From Suillus spraguei (taxonomy: Eukaryota; Basidiomycota; Agaricomycetes; Boletales; Suillaceae): DNA of 64,000 bases. Positions 1 to 8,354 of the stretch are shown here, piece after piece (the stretch's first letter is position 1; every line of letters starts with the position of its first letter). The translations under genes were made by a program, and so were the position numbers. The notes beneath the pieces are model-generated. The model saw only the letters and a program-made list of their open reading frames with translations. It had not been told where the DNA came from and ran no database searches. Location of the stretch: positions 682,001 through 746,000 of the forward strand of contig JABCPU010000002.1 of the NCBI GenBank assembly GCA_016800925.1, written 5' to 3'.

Positions 1-196
1 TTCCTGAGCGAAGAGAAGGGACGATTCAAGACCGATGCCACTGTAATCTCATCAAGATCAAAATCAAGGTTTGCTCGAGCAGACTCACGAGCCGGCTCCG
101 GTGATGAGGGCAACCTGGATTCAAAATTTCTGTCAGTAGTATGCCCGATTGCAAGGAATTTATCTACATTACTTTGTTTGCAAGGCGTTGGGACAT
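1..196 (-). CDS. Short-chain dehydrogenase/reductase (SDR), N-terminal part, cut by window edge
   Basis: The reading begins at ATG 196-194 and runs off the left edge. Three exons join in frame: 196-173, 114-89 and 40 to beyond 1, with GT-AG introns 115-172 and 41-88. The product starts MSQRLANKVALITGAGSGIG and continues LESSLLFAQE. This is the N-terminal beta-alpha-beta of a Rossmann fold with the SDR cofactor motif TGxxxGxG, so an NAD(P)(H)-dependent oxidoreductase is expected. The catalytic YxxxK and the substrate region lie outside the window, so the substrate cannot be named. The splice phases and the motif make the family call fairly safe. Confidence 0.8.
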
Positions 197-1130
197 GACT
201 AGGATGATGATAAGCTGTGATCGTGGTTCAAAATGAAATTCAAGTTGCGCGGATACATGATAATTGACGGATCAAATAAGTGCCTATTTATAGCTATTAT
301 GTCGCTGGTCTGCAATGAATTCCCCAACGACGTCAAAATCCCAAAAACTATGATGAGTCAATTGCGGTAACCAATCATTTGTCTGAAAACAACCGAAAGG
401 GAGTCCTATAGCGGAACAAGCAAAGAAAATCATTAATATCCTATACTGATTCTGTTTCACCAGCGAAGACGCCTCCAGCGATTAAAAGCGTCTGTGTCGA
501 GCACCACAAAACAGTGTGGGAGAAGGTCCTATATGCTTCGGTTTATGTTCAAGGGCCGGGAAATGACTTAGGAAATGGTACTTGTTCACGCGACAGCATC
601 TAAAGTTGCACATTCATTGAAAGGGCGCGAATTTCCTGATAGTATAACACCTACCTTGTAACGCAAGCAAATCCAGGCTAAACGACTCTGTATCATGGCG
701 ATATAGGTACTTGACCCTCTTGGTTGGGAAGCTCGAGTTGAACGGCACCGTGCCCGTGCGTTTGACATTCGTTGCCCGTGGATCCATGATATTTGCCAGC
801 GAGGATGCATTGTAGTCATTTCAGCCTGTCGTCTTTCATATACCACATCATGTTTCTAATGCTAACATCTCGATGATAGAATCATTCCTTCCGCAAAGTA
901 ATGTGACCTGCACACGATGTTAACGAAGAGCCACATAGATGTGATAAAACACGTACATAAAATATATTGAAGCCGCACGTTGAAAATGTCTTTTTCATGT
1001 AGTAGCGTCGTAATGAGGTGGAGCTTGGGATATAGAGCACGCGACTGCCCGTGGTGGGTTCTGAGCGTTAAACACTCTTCGGATGCCCCGGACGTGGGAT
1101 TCGTGAACATGAACTTGTTGGACCAAAATA
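197..1130. other. Intergenic, no gene recognised
   Basis: About 0.9 kb between the SDR start and the small gene ending at 1131. Short open frames exist on the minus strand (586-846, 862-1110) but they have no recognisable motif or codon bias. The part nearest 196 should hold the SDR promoter. I see no RNA gene or repeat here. Confidence 0.5.
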
Positions 1131-1477
1131 TCAGTCTTTGACAGTCATAGTATCGTGCACCAGCTGAGTGATCTCCTTGACCATTTTCAAGATTTCTGGT
1201 TTGCTAGCGCGATTCTCCTCTCCCGTAAGGCTATTCCATCTTCCTGGATGTCTGGAATTTTTGACGAGCGGCGCTTCGCTAGTGACATTGGTGATGCCCC
1301 AGTCGGTCACTTTTTCTTCGTCGTTTGATGTGAACAATAGGTCCATTCTACCAAGAACTTCATCATAAGTCCTTGCCCGAGGACGTGCTTGATACGAACA
1401 ACTGAGACAAAATTATTAGGTCAGCTTCGGGTCGATTATCGATCCAACATATCTTGTTCCCTCGCAGCCTCCGGCAT
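1131..1477 (-). CDS. Small hypothetical protein, 99 aa, two exons
   Basis: I do not recognise this protein. ATG 1477-1475 opens a 29 bp exon (1477-1449). A 47 bp GT-AG intron (1402-1448, acceptor TCTCAG) joins it in frame to exon 1401-1131. The total is exactly 300 bp ending in TGA. The product is hydrophilic and mixed-charge, with a segment EILKMVKEITQLVHDTM that looks like an amphipathic helix. No signal peptide or membrane segment is seen. The open second exon and clean splice phase argue for a real gene, but it could be a fragment of an older gene. It is divergent from the sugar transporter, whose TATA box is at 1646. Confidence 0.35.
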
Positions 1478-1645
1478 CCTGGCTTGGATTCAAGCCTCCA
1501 GCGCTCTTTGGCATTGGCATCGGCTCATTTTATTATCAATATGTTGGAACATCTGCCTTCGTATTTGGGTCGGATGCCAGTGACCAGTCTGAAACATTAG
1601 AGTCTAGTACGTCATCATGTTTCCAATTAGCCTAGCCCGTACTAG

Positions 1646-1652
1646 TATAAAA
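1646..1652 (+). promoter_or_regulatory. TATA box of the sugar transporter
   Basis: TATAAAA lies 115 bp upstream of the ATG at 1767 and is followed by a pyrimidine-rich leader, the usual layout of basidiomycete promoters. It is the main reason for preferring the ATG at 1767 to the in-frame ATG at 1617, which would lie upstream of the TATA box. Confidence 0.5.
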
Positions 1653-1766
1653 CCCCTCAACCTCAGCCAGCCAGCTGATCTTTCATTCACTTTCTATCCA
1701 ACAGGTGCAGGTTACCTTTCCACTACAATTATTTGCTTTTGCTTCATTTCGACAACGATACTCACT

Positions 1767-3553
1767 ATGTTCTTTCGTCCCAAGACCTATACTGCTCGTT
1801 ATCCACAATGGATGGTTGGGAGGCCTTTACTCTATATGTCGTCCGCCCTAGCATCTCTCGGCGACGCTATGTTTGGGTATGGCCAAGGAAGTATCGCATC
1901 GGCTCAGGTTCAGCCCTCTTTTATCCACCGAATGTTTGGCAAGGAAGTTACTATGGCGCAAATCCAAGCCGGCCACACCGGCGTGGATCCTTTCACACAA
2001 GGTTTGACTCGTTTTTTTCATCTTCATGTCACTAACACCCCGTTGTTAGCTATAACCGTTTCTTGTTTAAACCTAACAGCGCTGCTGGCTTCATTCATTG
2101 CTGCCTACCTCTGTGATCTTCTTGGCAGGCGGATGTCTGTCCGCATCGGAGGCGTGATGTATTTCATTGCCGCTCTCATTCAGGTCTTTGCTCCAAACCT
2201 CGGTACCCTTATCGCTGGCCGGTGTATCCAGGGTTTAGGTGTCGGCATACTCTCCATGACTGTTCCGATTTTGCAGTGCGAAATCGCCCCCGCTCATGCT
2301 CGCGGTCTGTTTGTCGGTATCGAATACATCTGCCTCAATATCGGTTACGCTGTTTCCGCTTGGGTCGGATATGGCTTCTTCTTTGCCATGCCTTCCGAGA
2401 TCTCATGGCGTGGCCCATACATCGTACAGGCCGCTATTGCACTTGTTCTCATCGTCTGGACGTTTTTCCTTCCAGAGACACCCCGCTGGCTGGCACAGAA
2501 TGGCTTCCAGAAGGAGGCTTTGATCACTCTCGCAGACTTGCATGGCGCTGGAAACGTTTCAGACCCCAAAATTCTGGCTACCTACGCTGAGATTGTTGGT
2601 GCTGTCGAGTTTGAAGCACAGATGGGTCAAGCTTCCTGGCGTCAACTCTTCACGCAATACACTCGTCGATGTATGTATCGTCGGTATCACCTGCCAGATG
2701 TTTGCTCAGCTCAACGGGATCAATGCCATCTTGTACTTTTTACCATCCAACCTCACTCGTGCTGGCTTCACGATTTCCCGCTCCCTGCTCTACTCCGGTG
2801 CTTGCGCTCTGATCTACTGTTCCGGAACCATTCCCGCGATGTTTTTGATCGACAAACTTGGACGCCGGGCGTTCTTGCTTTTTGGAAGTGTTGCGTTGGC
2901 CGCATCCCTTTCTATTGTCGGCGGTCTGCAGTACTACGCAGACAGTCTTCCTCTGGGGTCTGCTCGAGTTTCTGCTGCTGACGCCATCTTCTTTGGTATG
3001 TCATCATTTTGCTTGCAAGTAAAACGTGCGCTAAAGCTCATCCCCTCCAGGTGTTTGTCTATACTTATTCATCTTCGGTGCCACCTGGGGCCCCGGCCCT
3101 TGGCTCCTCGGTGCCGAAATCTTCCCCCTTCGTGCTCGCGCCAAAGGCATGTCGCTCAGTACGTGCACCAACTGGCTTTTCAACTTCATTGTTGCCTTCA
3201 TCACTCCTCCGCTTTTCAACGCTATCAATGCAGGCTACTACTTTGTCCTCGTCGGCTTCTGTATTATCTCTCTTGTTGTCGTCTGGTTCATTTATCCAGA
3301 AACCGCCCACCATACTCTGGAAGACCTTGGCGAGGTATTTGGCGACAAGGTCATGGATGATGAAGGTCCTGCACGTGAGAAGGCTCAGAGGAGTGCGAAC
3401 GCGATCCAACGGGAACGCTCTGGTTTGCCTATCATCACCGATTCAGAGGTCACTCTTCAACCCAGCGTGTCCATTACACCAACAGCCAAGGACAAAGCTT
3501 CAATTGTCATGAAAGAAAGGACTTCTGTAGTTATGATGGAGTCTGACGTTTAG
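1767..3553 (+). CDS. MFS sugar (hexose/lactose-permease-like) transporter, with one frame break
   Basis: Plasma-membrane 12-helix sugar porter of the major facilitator superfamily. Visible family marks are the N-terminal VGRPLLYMSSALASLGDAMF segment, the loop LCDLLGRRMS (D-x-x-GRR), the PETPRWL sequence after helix 6, CQMFAQLNGINAILYF in helix 7, the loop DKLGRR, and a C-terminal PETAHHTLED. Introns are at 2002-2049 and 2996-3050 and both splice in frame. Near 2671-2678 the reading must change from the frame of 1767 to the next frame with no intron able to do it. The site is a GTAT-GTAT repeat, so a +1 or +4 insertion is likely. If real, this allele makes a protein truncated after helix 6; it may instead be a sequence error. 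The cytoplasmic tail is Ser/Thr-rich. Confidence 0.85.
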
Positions 3554-3625
3554 CTTGACCCTGATGGACTTGGTAGACTACTGAGCTTGTATACCGGACA
3601 GTAATACTAATTCATGCACATGATT

Positions 3626-3792
3626 TGATTCAACCAACGTCCATTGACCTAACGACTGCTTGTCTGCTCTATTAACCGATAATCGACTTAATTGACTACT
3701 GAACCGAATAACACCAATGCATAAGTGATTCAACCAACGTCCATGTGCATATCAATCCAACGACTGCTCTACTAACCAATACTCGACTTAAC
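3626..3792. repeat. Two direct copies of a ~66 bp unit in the shared 3' region
   Basis: Copies at about 3626-3692 and 3726-3792 both begin TGATTCAACCAACGTCCAT and end CGACTTAA, with AACGACTGC in the middle. They fill most of the 240 bp between the 3' ends of the convergent transporter and disordered-protein genes. Confidence 0.7.
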
Positions 3793-3794
3793 TT

Positions 3795-5681
3795 TTAACA
3801 GCGCAGGGACTCCGGGAAATTGTCAGGGTAACTTCCGTCGTCCTGAAACATCTCAAGGAAATCTCTCACCGCCGGCGGTGGGGTTCTTGAAGGTAATAAG
3901 AAAGGTCTGCGTGACATTGGGACACTCATTCCAGCGCCCTGCTGCATTAAATCCTCCAGCGATGACGTATATGACAAATCGGGTGTATGCCGCTTTCTGT
4001 AGGGAGAAAATTTGGCAGATGGGTTTGAATGTGGGATGGAGGTTCTAGATGTAGTTGCTTGAGGCCACTGGGCCACATCTTCCGGTTTACGGTTTGCTAT
4101 CTCTGTTGGGGGTCTGACAATCGGTATTTCTGATTCGGGCTCGGTTTCGGAGTCGTCATCTTGAGCAGGTTTGAGTGCTTCTGGTTCTGACTCCGGCTCC
4201 GTGACAGAGTCATCCTCAACAGGGCAAACAATCTTTACGGGCCCTCGACACTCCATAGGCTCTTTGAGGGGAGAGACCTTGTCTAAAATGCGGCGTGGAG
4301 TGCCTTTCGAACGGCTGGGAGACGGCGACGCAACAAATGAGGACCTATTTCTTGGAGATTCTGTCGCTGAGAACGAACGAGGGAATCCTTTCGACGAAGG
4401 AACAACGGGGGATGTAGCAGGACTCGACCCAAGGGTAAATTGGTGCAGTGGTTTGCGCTCGCTGCGATTGTTACGGACGTACGCAATGGGGCGCGGTGTT
4501 GGGAGATCTGCTTCGATTCTGAAAGTTGCCGGTGAGTAGCGAATTGTGACAAGAACACATTTTACTGACCCTGCCAGCGACAACTTGTTCAGCGAGCTTC
4601 TAGACAAAGATGTCATGGTCATCGCTCCCTCCTCCTGCGACTGTGAGCTTGGGATAGGCTCATAATTGATTGATAGAAATTTTGCTATCCGCTTGTGACT
4701 AGGCGTCGCATCTAATGCAAGTAAGTATTGACTTTGCGACGATGGAACAAGTTCTTCAATTATAGTAGACACAGACTGCAGGTCCTTGGATGGTAAATCT
4801 GGAGAAGACGTAGGGCTTGCATCGACCGCCTCATTGTCTCTGGAAGCGCAGGTAAAAGGGTCGTCAGGATCTATTGCATGCTTTGTCCCATTGAAATCAC
4901 CCATGTATCCTCTTGGCTGGGTGTCTCTGTTAGTGTTTACTGAAACAGCGAGCTTCTTAACGATCGACGCAGGAGCTGGAAGGGGGCTCAATGATATACG
5001 AGGGCCAACCCCATGCTTGGTTCTGCACGGCGACGTCACGCCAACGAATGTGCGCAAAGCGGACGGTGCAAGTATATTGCTGGATTTGCGTGTATTGGTC
5101 TCCGGAGTAGGTAAAGAACCAATGGCGGGAATGATGGTAGTGGGGATAGTCCTCGGAGGGAGAGGTTGAATTACCGCAGTGCTGGCTACTTCGGACGTCC
5201 GCTTCTTTGTTTGATTTGTTGGGGGAGGAGTGGCTAGAGACTGCTCTGGAGCACTAGCGCGATGCGCAGGTCCCTCAACCCCGGAGAAACTTGGTGCATA
5301 TATTCTGGGGAAAGTAGTGTTTGGGGTGCCCTTGGCTGAGCGAAAGCTGTTTGTAACCCGCCGCTCGGGTGATGAGTCGATGACTACTACGTCGTGAGAT
5401 GGTTTGGGTGGTAATGCTCTCTCTCCCCGGCTGGAGGTCGACACGACCGGAGGCTTCAAAGTAGGAGCCTTTATTTGCCTCTTGATTTTCTTTACCTGTC
5501 TGTAACTACCCTGAGCACCCGTACGCGCATCAGCAGAAACTGTTGCCTGCTTCTCCCGCTTTGCCGGACCTCTCCTGTCATCCGCAGAGAGTTTTCTCTT
5601 CTTGGCCAGTTCTACTTTCTTGTCGTTCTTATTTCGTGCAAAGTAGGCTGTGATGGGGAGTTCTAGTTGCGACAAGTCCAT
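3795..5681 (-). CDS. Hypothetical disordered protein, 628 aa, with PIP-box-like N-terminus
   Basis: I do not recognise the family. It is one open frame from ATG 5681 to 3795. The protein is low in hydrophobics and rich in Ser, Pro, Thr, Lys and Arg, so mostly disordered. Residues 8-15 (ELPITAYF) resemble a degenerate PCNA-interacting (PIP) motif with I, Y and F at the right spacing but Glu in place of Gln. A basic stretch with KKRK follows at about residues 26-30, a likely nuclear signal. PSSQSQ occurs twice in the middle, and ETEPESE-type acidic patches lie near residue 500. The C-terminal 60 residues are the most ordered-looking part. It shares a 153 bp divergent promoter with dUTPase that contains an MluI cell-cycle box, so a role in DNA replication or repair is a reasonable inference, not a demonstrated one. 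Confidence 0.7.
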   Translation of the reverse strand: MDLSQLELPITAYFARNKNDKKVELAKKRKLSADDRRGPAKREKQATVSADARTGAQGSYRQVKKIKRQIKAPTLKPPVVSTSSRGERALPPKPSHDVVVIDSSPERRVTNSFRSAKGTPNTTFPRIYAPSFSGVEGPAHRASAPEQSLATPPPTNQTKKRTSEVASTAVIQPLPPRTIPTTIIPAIGSLPTPETNTRKSSNILAPSALRTFVGVTSPCRTKHGVGPRISLSPLPAPASIVKKLAVSVNTNRDTQPRGYMGDFNGTKHAIDPDDPFTCASRDNEAVDASPTSSPDLPSKDLQSVSTIIEELVPSSQSQYLLALDATPSHKRIAKFLSINYEPIPSSQSQEEGAMTMTSLSRSSLNKLSLAGSVKCVLVTIRYSPATFRIEADLPTPRPIAYVRNNRSERKPLHQFTLGSSPATSPVVPSSKGFPRSFSATESPRNRSSFVASPSPSRSKGTPRRILDKVSPLKEPMECRGPVKIVCPVEDDSVTEPESEPEALKPAQDDDSETEPESEIPIVRPPTEIANRKPEDVAQWPQATTSRTSIPHSNPSAKFSPYRKRHTPDLSYTSSLEDLMQQGAGMSVPMSRRPFLLPSRTPPPAVRDFLEMFQDDGSYPDNFPESLRC

Positions 5682-5834
5682 ACGAGGAGTTACTTAAGCT
5701 TTTGGCTCGGCTCTCTTCACTAAGAGCGAGGGCAACAAGGGCGGAGTTGACACGCTTTTAAAACTCAGAAATATACATCCGACGCGTCTCGTCACGCGCT
5801 TTTTATTCACAAAACACTGCAACATTATCGTATC
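5682..5834. promoter_or_regulatory. Divergent promoter with MluI cell-cycle box (ACGCGT 5782-5787)
   Basis: This 153 bp spacer separates the starts of the disordered protein (-) and dUTPase (+). It holds ACGCGT at 5782-5787, about 48 bp upstream of the dUTPase ATG, and a half-site-like CACGCG at 5793. ACGCGT is the MBF (Mbp1-Swi6) site of ascomycete yeasts, where dUTPase is a known S-phase target. An Mbp1-type factor is encoded at 18695-21215. Confidence 0.55.
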
Positions 5835-6559
5835 ATGGGAGGCATTGATACACCGCAGCCCAAGAAACGTAGGATGTCTATGTCCGACAGTGTTGATAAT
5901 GACGCGCCTGCCCCCACGTTGCAGTTATTGGTCAAGAGACTCTCCGACAAGGCCAAGATCCCTACTAGAGGATCGAGTTTGGCTGCAGGGTACGATTTAC
6001 ACAGGTAACGCGCATTCAACAAGCAGACGTAGTAATTTGACCAGGAAATACAACGTAGTGCAGAGAAAAAAATAATTCCAGCACATGGCAAGGCACTGGT
6101 CGACACTCAACTTTCCATCGCCGTTCCTGCGGGCACCTATGGACGGGTTGCGCCTCGCAGCGGTCTCGGTAGGTTGTCTTTTGTGTGCTACGTATTATTT
6201 GATTAAGGAAATTTCCTTTCAGCATCGAAATTCATGATTGACACGGGTGCTGGTGTCATTGATGCGGACTACAGAGGTGTCGTCTTTGTTCTGCTTTTCA
6301 ACCTCTCAGACGAAGACTTCCAAGGTCTGTAAAAAAGTAAACCTGGTCATTGTGTGTTACTAATCGGGTACGTAGTCGAAGAAGGCGACCGGATAGCTCA
6401 GCTGATTGTTGAGCGTATTTATACGCCTGAGGTTATGGAAGTGGAAGTATGTCTTGTTCACCCGCGTTAGTTATGTGATTAATCATCCAGCAGAACCTCG
6501 ATGAAACATTACGTGGGGCAGGAGGGTTCGGCTCCACGGGTGGGCACGGCTCGCTGTAA
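5835..6559 (+). CDS. DUT1: dUTP diphosphatase (dUTPase)
   Basis: Hydrolyses dUTP to dUMP and pyrophosphate, keeping uracil out of DNA and supplying dUMP for dTTP synthesis. Five exons (5835-6004, 6059-6168, 6223-6324, 6376-6446, 6491-6559) give 173 residues, normal for a trimeric eukaryotic dUTPase. All five motifs are seen in order: AGYDL (I), PRSGLA (II), GVIDADYRG with the catalytic Asp (III), GDRIAQLI (IV) and the C-terminal GGFGSTG arm (V). The N-terminus PQPKKRRMS is basic, a likely nuclear signal. Introns are 44-54 bp. The last acceptor is CAGCAG (NAGNAG), so isoforms with and without one Gln are possible. Regulation by the MCB box upstream is likely. Confidence 0.95.
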
Positions 6560-6774
6560 CTCATTATATTAACTATACCGTCTTTGTATTATCATAAGAA
6601 AGCCTAATTTTTTTGTGACGGGATTGAGATTTATTACGAGTTGATCCAGTCCTGCTTGTGATGTTGACCGTGAATTACTGCGTGGATGTCTGCTGATTGC
6701 TAGATATGTCAACATTTTTGCGGGCCTATTTGAAGGTCCTACTCACTCGAATGCATATGCTCTCCAAGAGCGCA

Positions 6775-7257
6775 TCATCTGGAACGATCTGTCTCAACAA
6801 CATACATCCCATTCACGCTACGACTCGCATATGGAAGTAGATCCCGGCCTCTGACATCCCCGTCCTCGCGTGGTATTCTGTCGAGGGGTATCCCAGATTC
6901 TTGTGCCATTACCCGCCCGTCTGGGATGCTTATATTGTCCGTTTCCTCCACCTTGATCAGCTTCGCAGCCTCCACAAGCTTGATCAACTCCTCGAGTTCA
7001 TGCTTTAGCTTTACGTATTCCGGTGTACCCTCTTCGGGTGGTAATAATGCAGACAGTTCATGCAATCGTTTGAATGTGGCTGGTGATATCGACGGAGCTG
7101 GATAAGAAGACAACAATTCCTGAACGGACCAGGTGGGCTTAAGGGGTATACCATATGTGTCGGTTTCAACTGTCGCTCTAGATATCGAATACCGCAACGA
7201 GACGTTCAGAGAACGACGCCATTCGTGCCCTGCTTGTCTGACTGAACGCAGTAGCAT
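6775..7257 (-). CDS. GatC-like subunit of mitochondrial glutamyl-tRNA(Gln) amidotransferase
   Basis: Single open frame of 160 residues. The N-terminus is Arg-rich and lacks acidic residues over the first 25 positions, which suits a mitochondrial targeting peptide. The middle holds a helical pair (LHELSALLPPEEGTPEYVKL and LKHELEELIKLVEAAKL) and the C-terminal part runs IPLDRIPREDGD...GRDLLPYASRSVNGMYVVET. This matches the layout of fungal GatC proteins: a helical region, a linker that wraps GatA, and a tail. GatC stabilises GatA-GatB, which turns Glu-tRNA(Gln) into Gln-tRNA(Gln) in mitochondria. The family is short and poorly conserved, so the call is moderate. It is head-to-head with mS34, another mitochondrial translation gene, only 90 bp away. 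Confidence 0.65.
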   Translation of the reverse strand: MLLRSVRQAGHEWRRSLNVSLRYSISRATVETDTYGIPLKPTWSVQELLSSYPAPSISPATFKRLHELSALLPPEEGTPEYVKLKHELEELIKLVEAAKLIKVEETDNISIPDGRVMAQESGIPLDRIPREDGDVRGRDLLPYASRSVNGMYVVETDRSR

Positions 7258-7347
7258 GTGATGAAAAGGTAGAATAGCGTGAGAGAATTATGGATGTAAT
7301 AAATTATTTCCGTTGATATTTCAAACTCTTTCTGAGTCTGCAGTAAC
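7258..7347. promoter_or_regulatory. 90 bp divergent promoter between GatC-like and mS34 genes
   Basis: The two start codons are separated by only 90 bp of A/T-rich DNA, so core promoters must overlap or be shared. No clear TATAAA is present; the strand towards mS34 has a TTTCAAACTCTTTCTGAGTC leader. Confidence 0.5.
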
Positions 7348-7716
7348 ATGGAACGAGCAGCTCGTGCTATTCAGGGCTTATTACCGAGTACACTTCCCCC
7401 ATCTCTACGAACAACACCTGCAAACCTTTACCAGGTACTTTCTCGAGCCCCTGGAGGTGGTATTGGCCAGCGCGTACACCAGATCCGTTGGACAGAGAAA
7501 GGTATAAGAAACTGTTACTGGCAGGTAACGCGGACACGACTCAAGCTCGAGGGAACCACGGAAAGGCTTGGGGGAAGCTGTACTGGAAAGGTGAGCTCCT
7601 ATCTCGTAAGAGAACTGGATGTAGACTTACCTGTAAATGTAGGCAGACAAATTAGTGGGCAGGAGGAAAGAATTAGTGGTTCATTGAAATACAAATGGTC
7701 AGCAGGTTCGTCCTAG
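7348..7716 (+). CDS. Mitochondrial small-subunit ribosomal protein mS34, with an apparent frame break
   Basis: Homologue of MRPS34. Residues of IGQRVHQIRWTEKG, then CYWQVTRTRLKLEG, then (after a shift) NHGKAWGKLYWKG and a charged tail follow the order of animal MRPS34, which has CYWRLTRVR and DHGKAWG at the same places. A 52 bp intron (7591-7642) splits the Gly codon after YWK, and the gene ends at TAG 7716. At about 7551-7556 the reading must drop one base. The alternative is an intron at 7502-7545 or 7502-7551, which restores the frame but removes the conserved CYW-TR segment. So either one base is missing in a short G/A/C run, or this species lost that segment. It is divergent from the GatC-like gene. 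Confidence 0.75.
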   Translation: MERAARAIQGLLPSTLPPSLRTTPANLYQVLSRAPGGGIGQRVHQIRWTEKGIRNCYWQVTRTRLKLEGTTERLGGSCTGKVSSYLVRELDVDLPVNVGRQISGQEERISGSLKYKWSAGSS

Positions 7717-8354
7717 CCAATACAAATGTACGTGAGAGTATCCGTCGTTGTGGATTTTACTCTCATATAACTTCCAAGATTACTACGCAGGCTCGCCTTC
7801 ACACTGACGTTTGGGACTGTTCAAGTTCAGTTACCCGCGTAATGAACACCGCCTAATCAAAATGTCCTGCATATCTACTACTCAGCATTATTTCCGATCA
7901 CCAATATTATAAATTATTCTCAAGTGAATCTTACAGATCATAGGATAGTCCTAATTCCCAAGCCAGCTCATCAACAAATGCAGGGATGGTCTTATGCCTA
8001 GATGCCGATGCTCTGCCGGATTCGCACTTGCGCAGGCAATTCCATATTGTTTGTAAATCTTTTCAGATGGACATTACAGCAACATGTATGAAAGAGACTA
8101 GTCCCAAATATTTAGCTAGTTAATGCGGTACTTGTGTCATGTTAAGTCAGAGTACATACGGCGAATTCCGAAAAGCTGAAGCGCCCGCTGAACTTGAGGC
8201 AGTATAAGCCTAGGCCAGTTTGCGTCACCGTAACGCTTATTGCTGGACTCCTGGAGAATCACGGACACAGCTCATAATTCCTCTGTCACTTCCTTCCTAT
8301 TAACCTTTTGGACGCACTGTCGTATTGTCCCTTTCCGTCTCACCATTCTCTAGG
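7717..8354. other. Intergenic, no gene recognised
   Basis: About 640 bp between mS34 and the acyl-CoA-binding protein. Both genes run rightwards, so it contains the 3' region of mS34 and the promoter of the next gene. No conserved open frame, RNA gene or repeat is seen. Confidence 0.5.

Noticed and set aside
4519..4565. Intron (47 bp) in the 628 aa disordered protein
   Set aside because: Splicing leads to an early stop in the new frame, whereas the unspliced frame stays open and protein-like on both sides.
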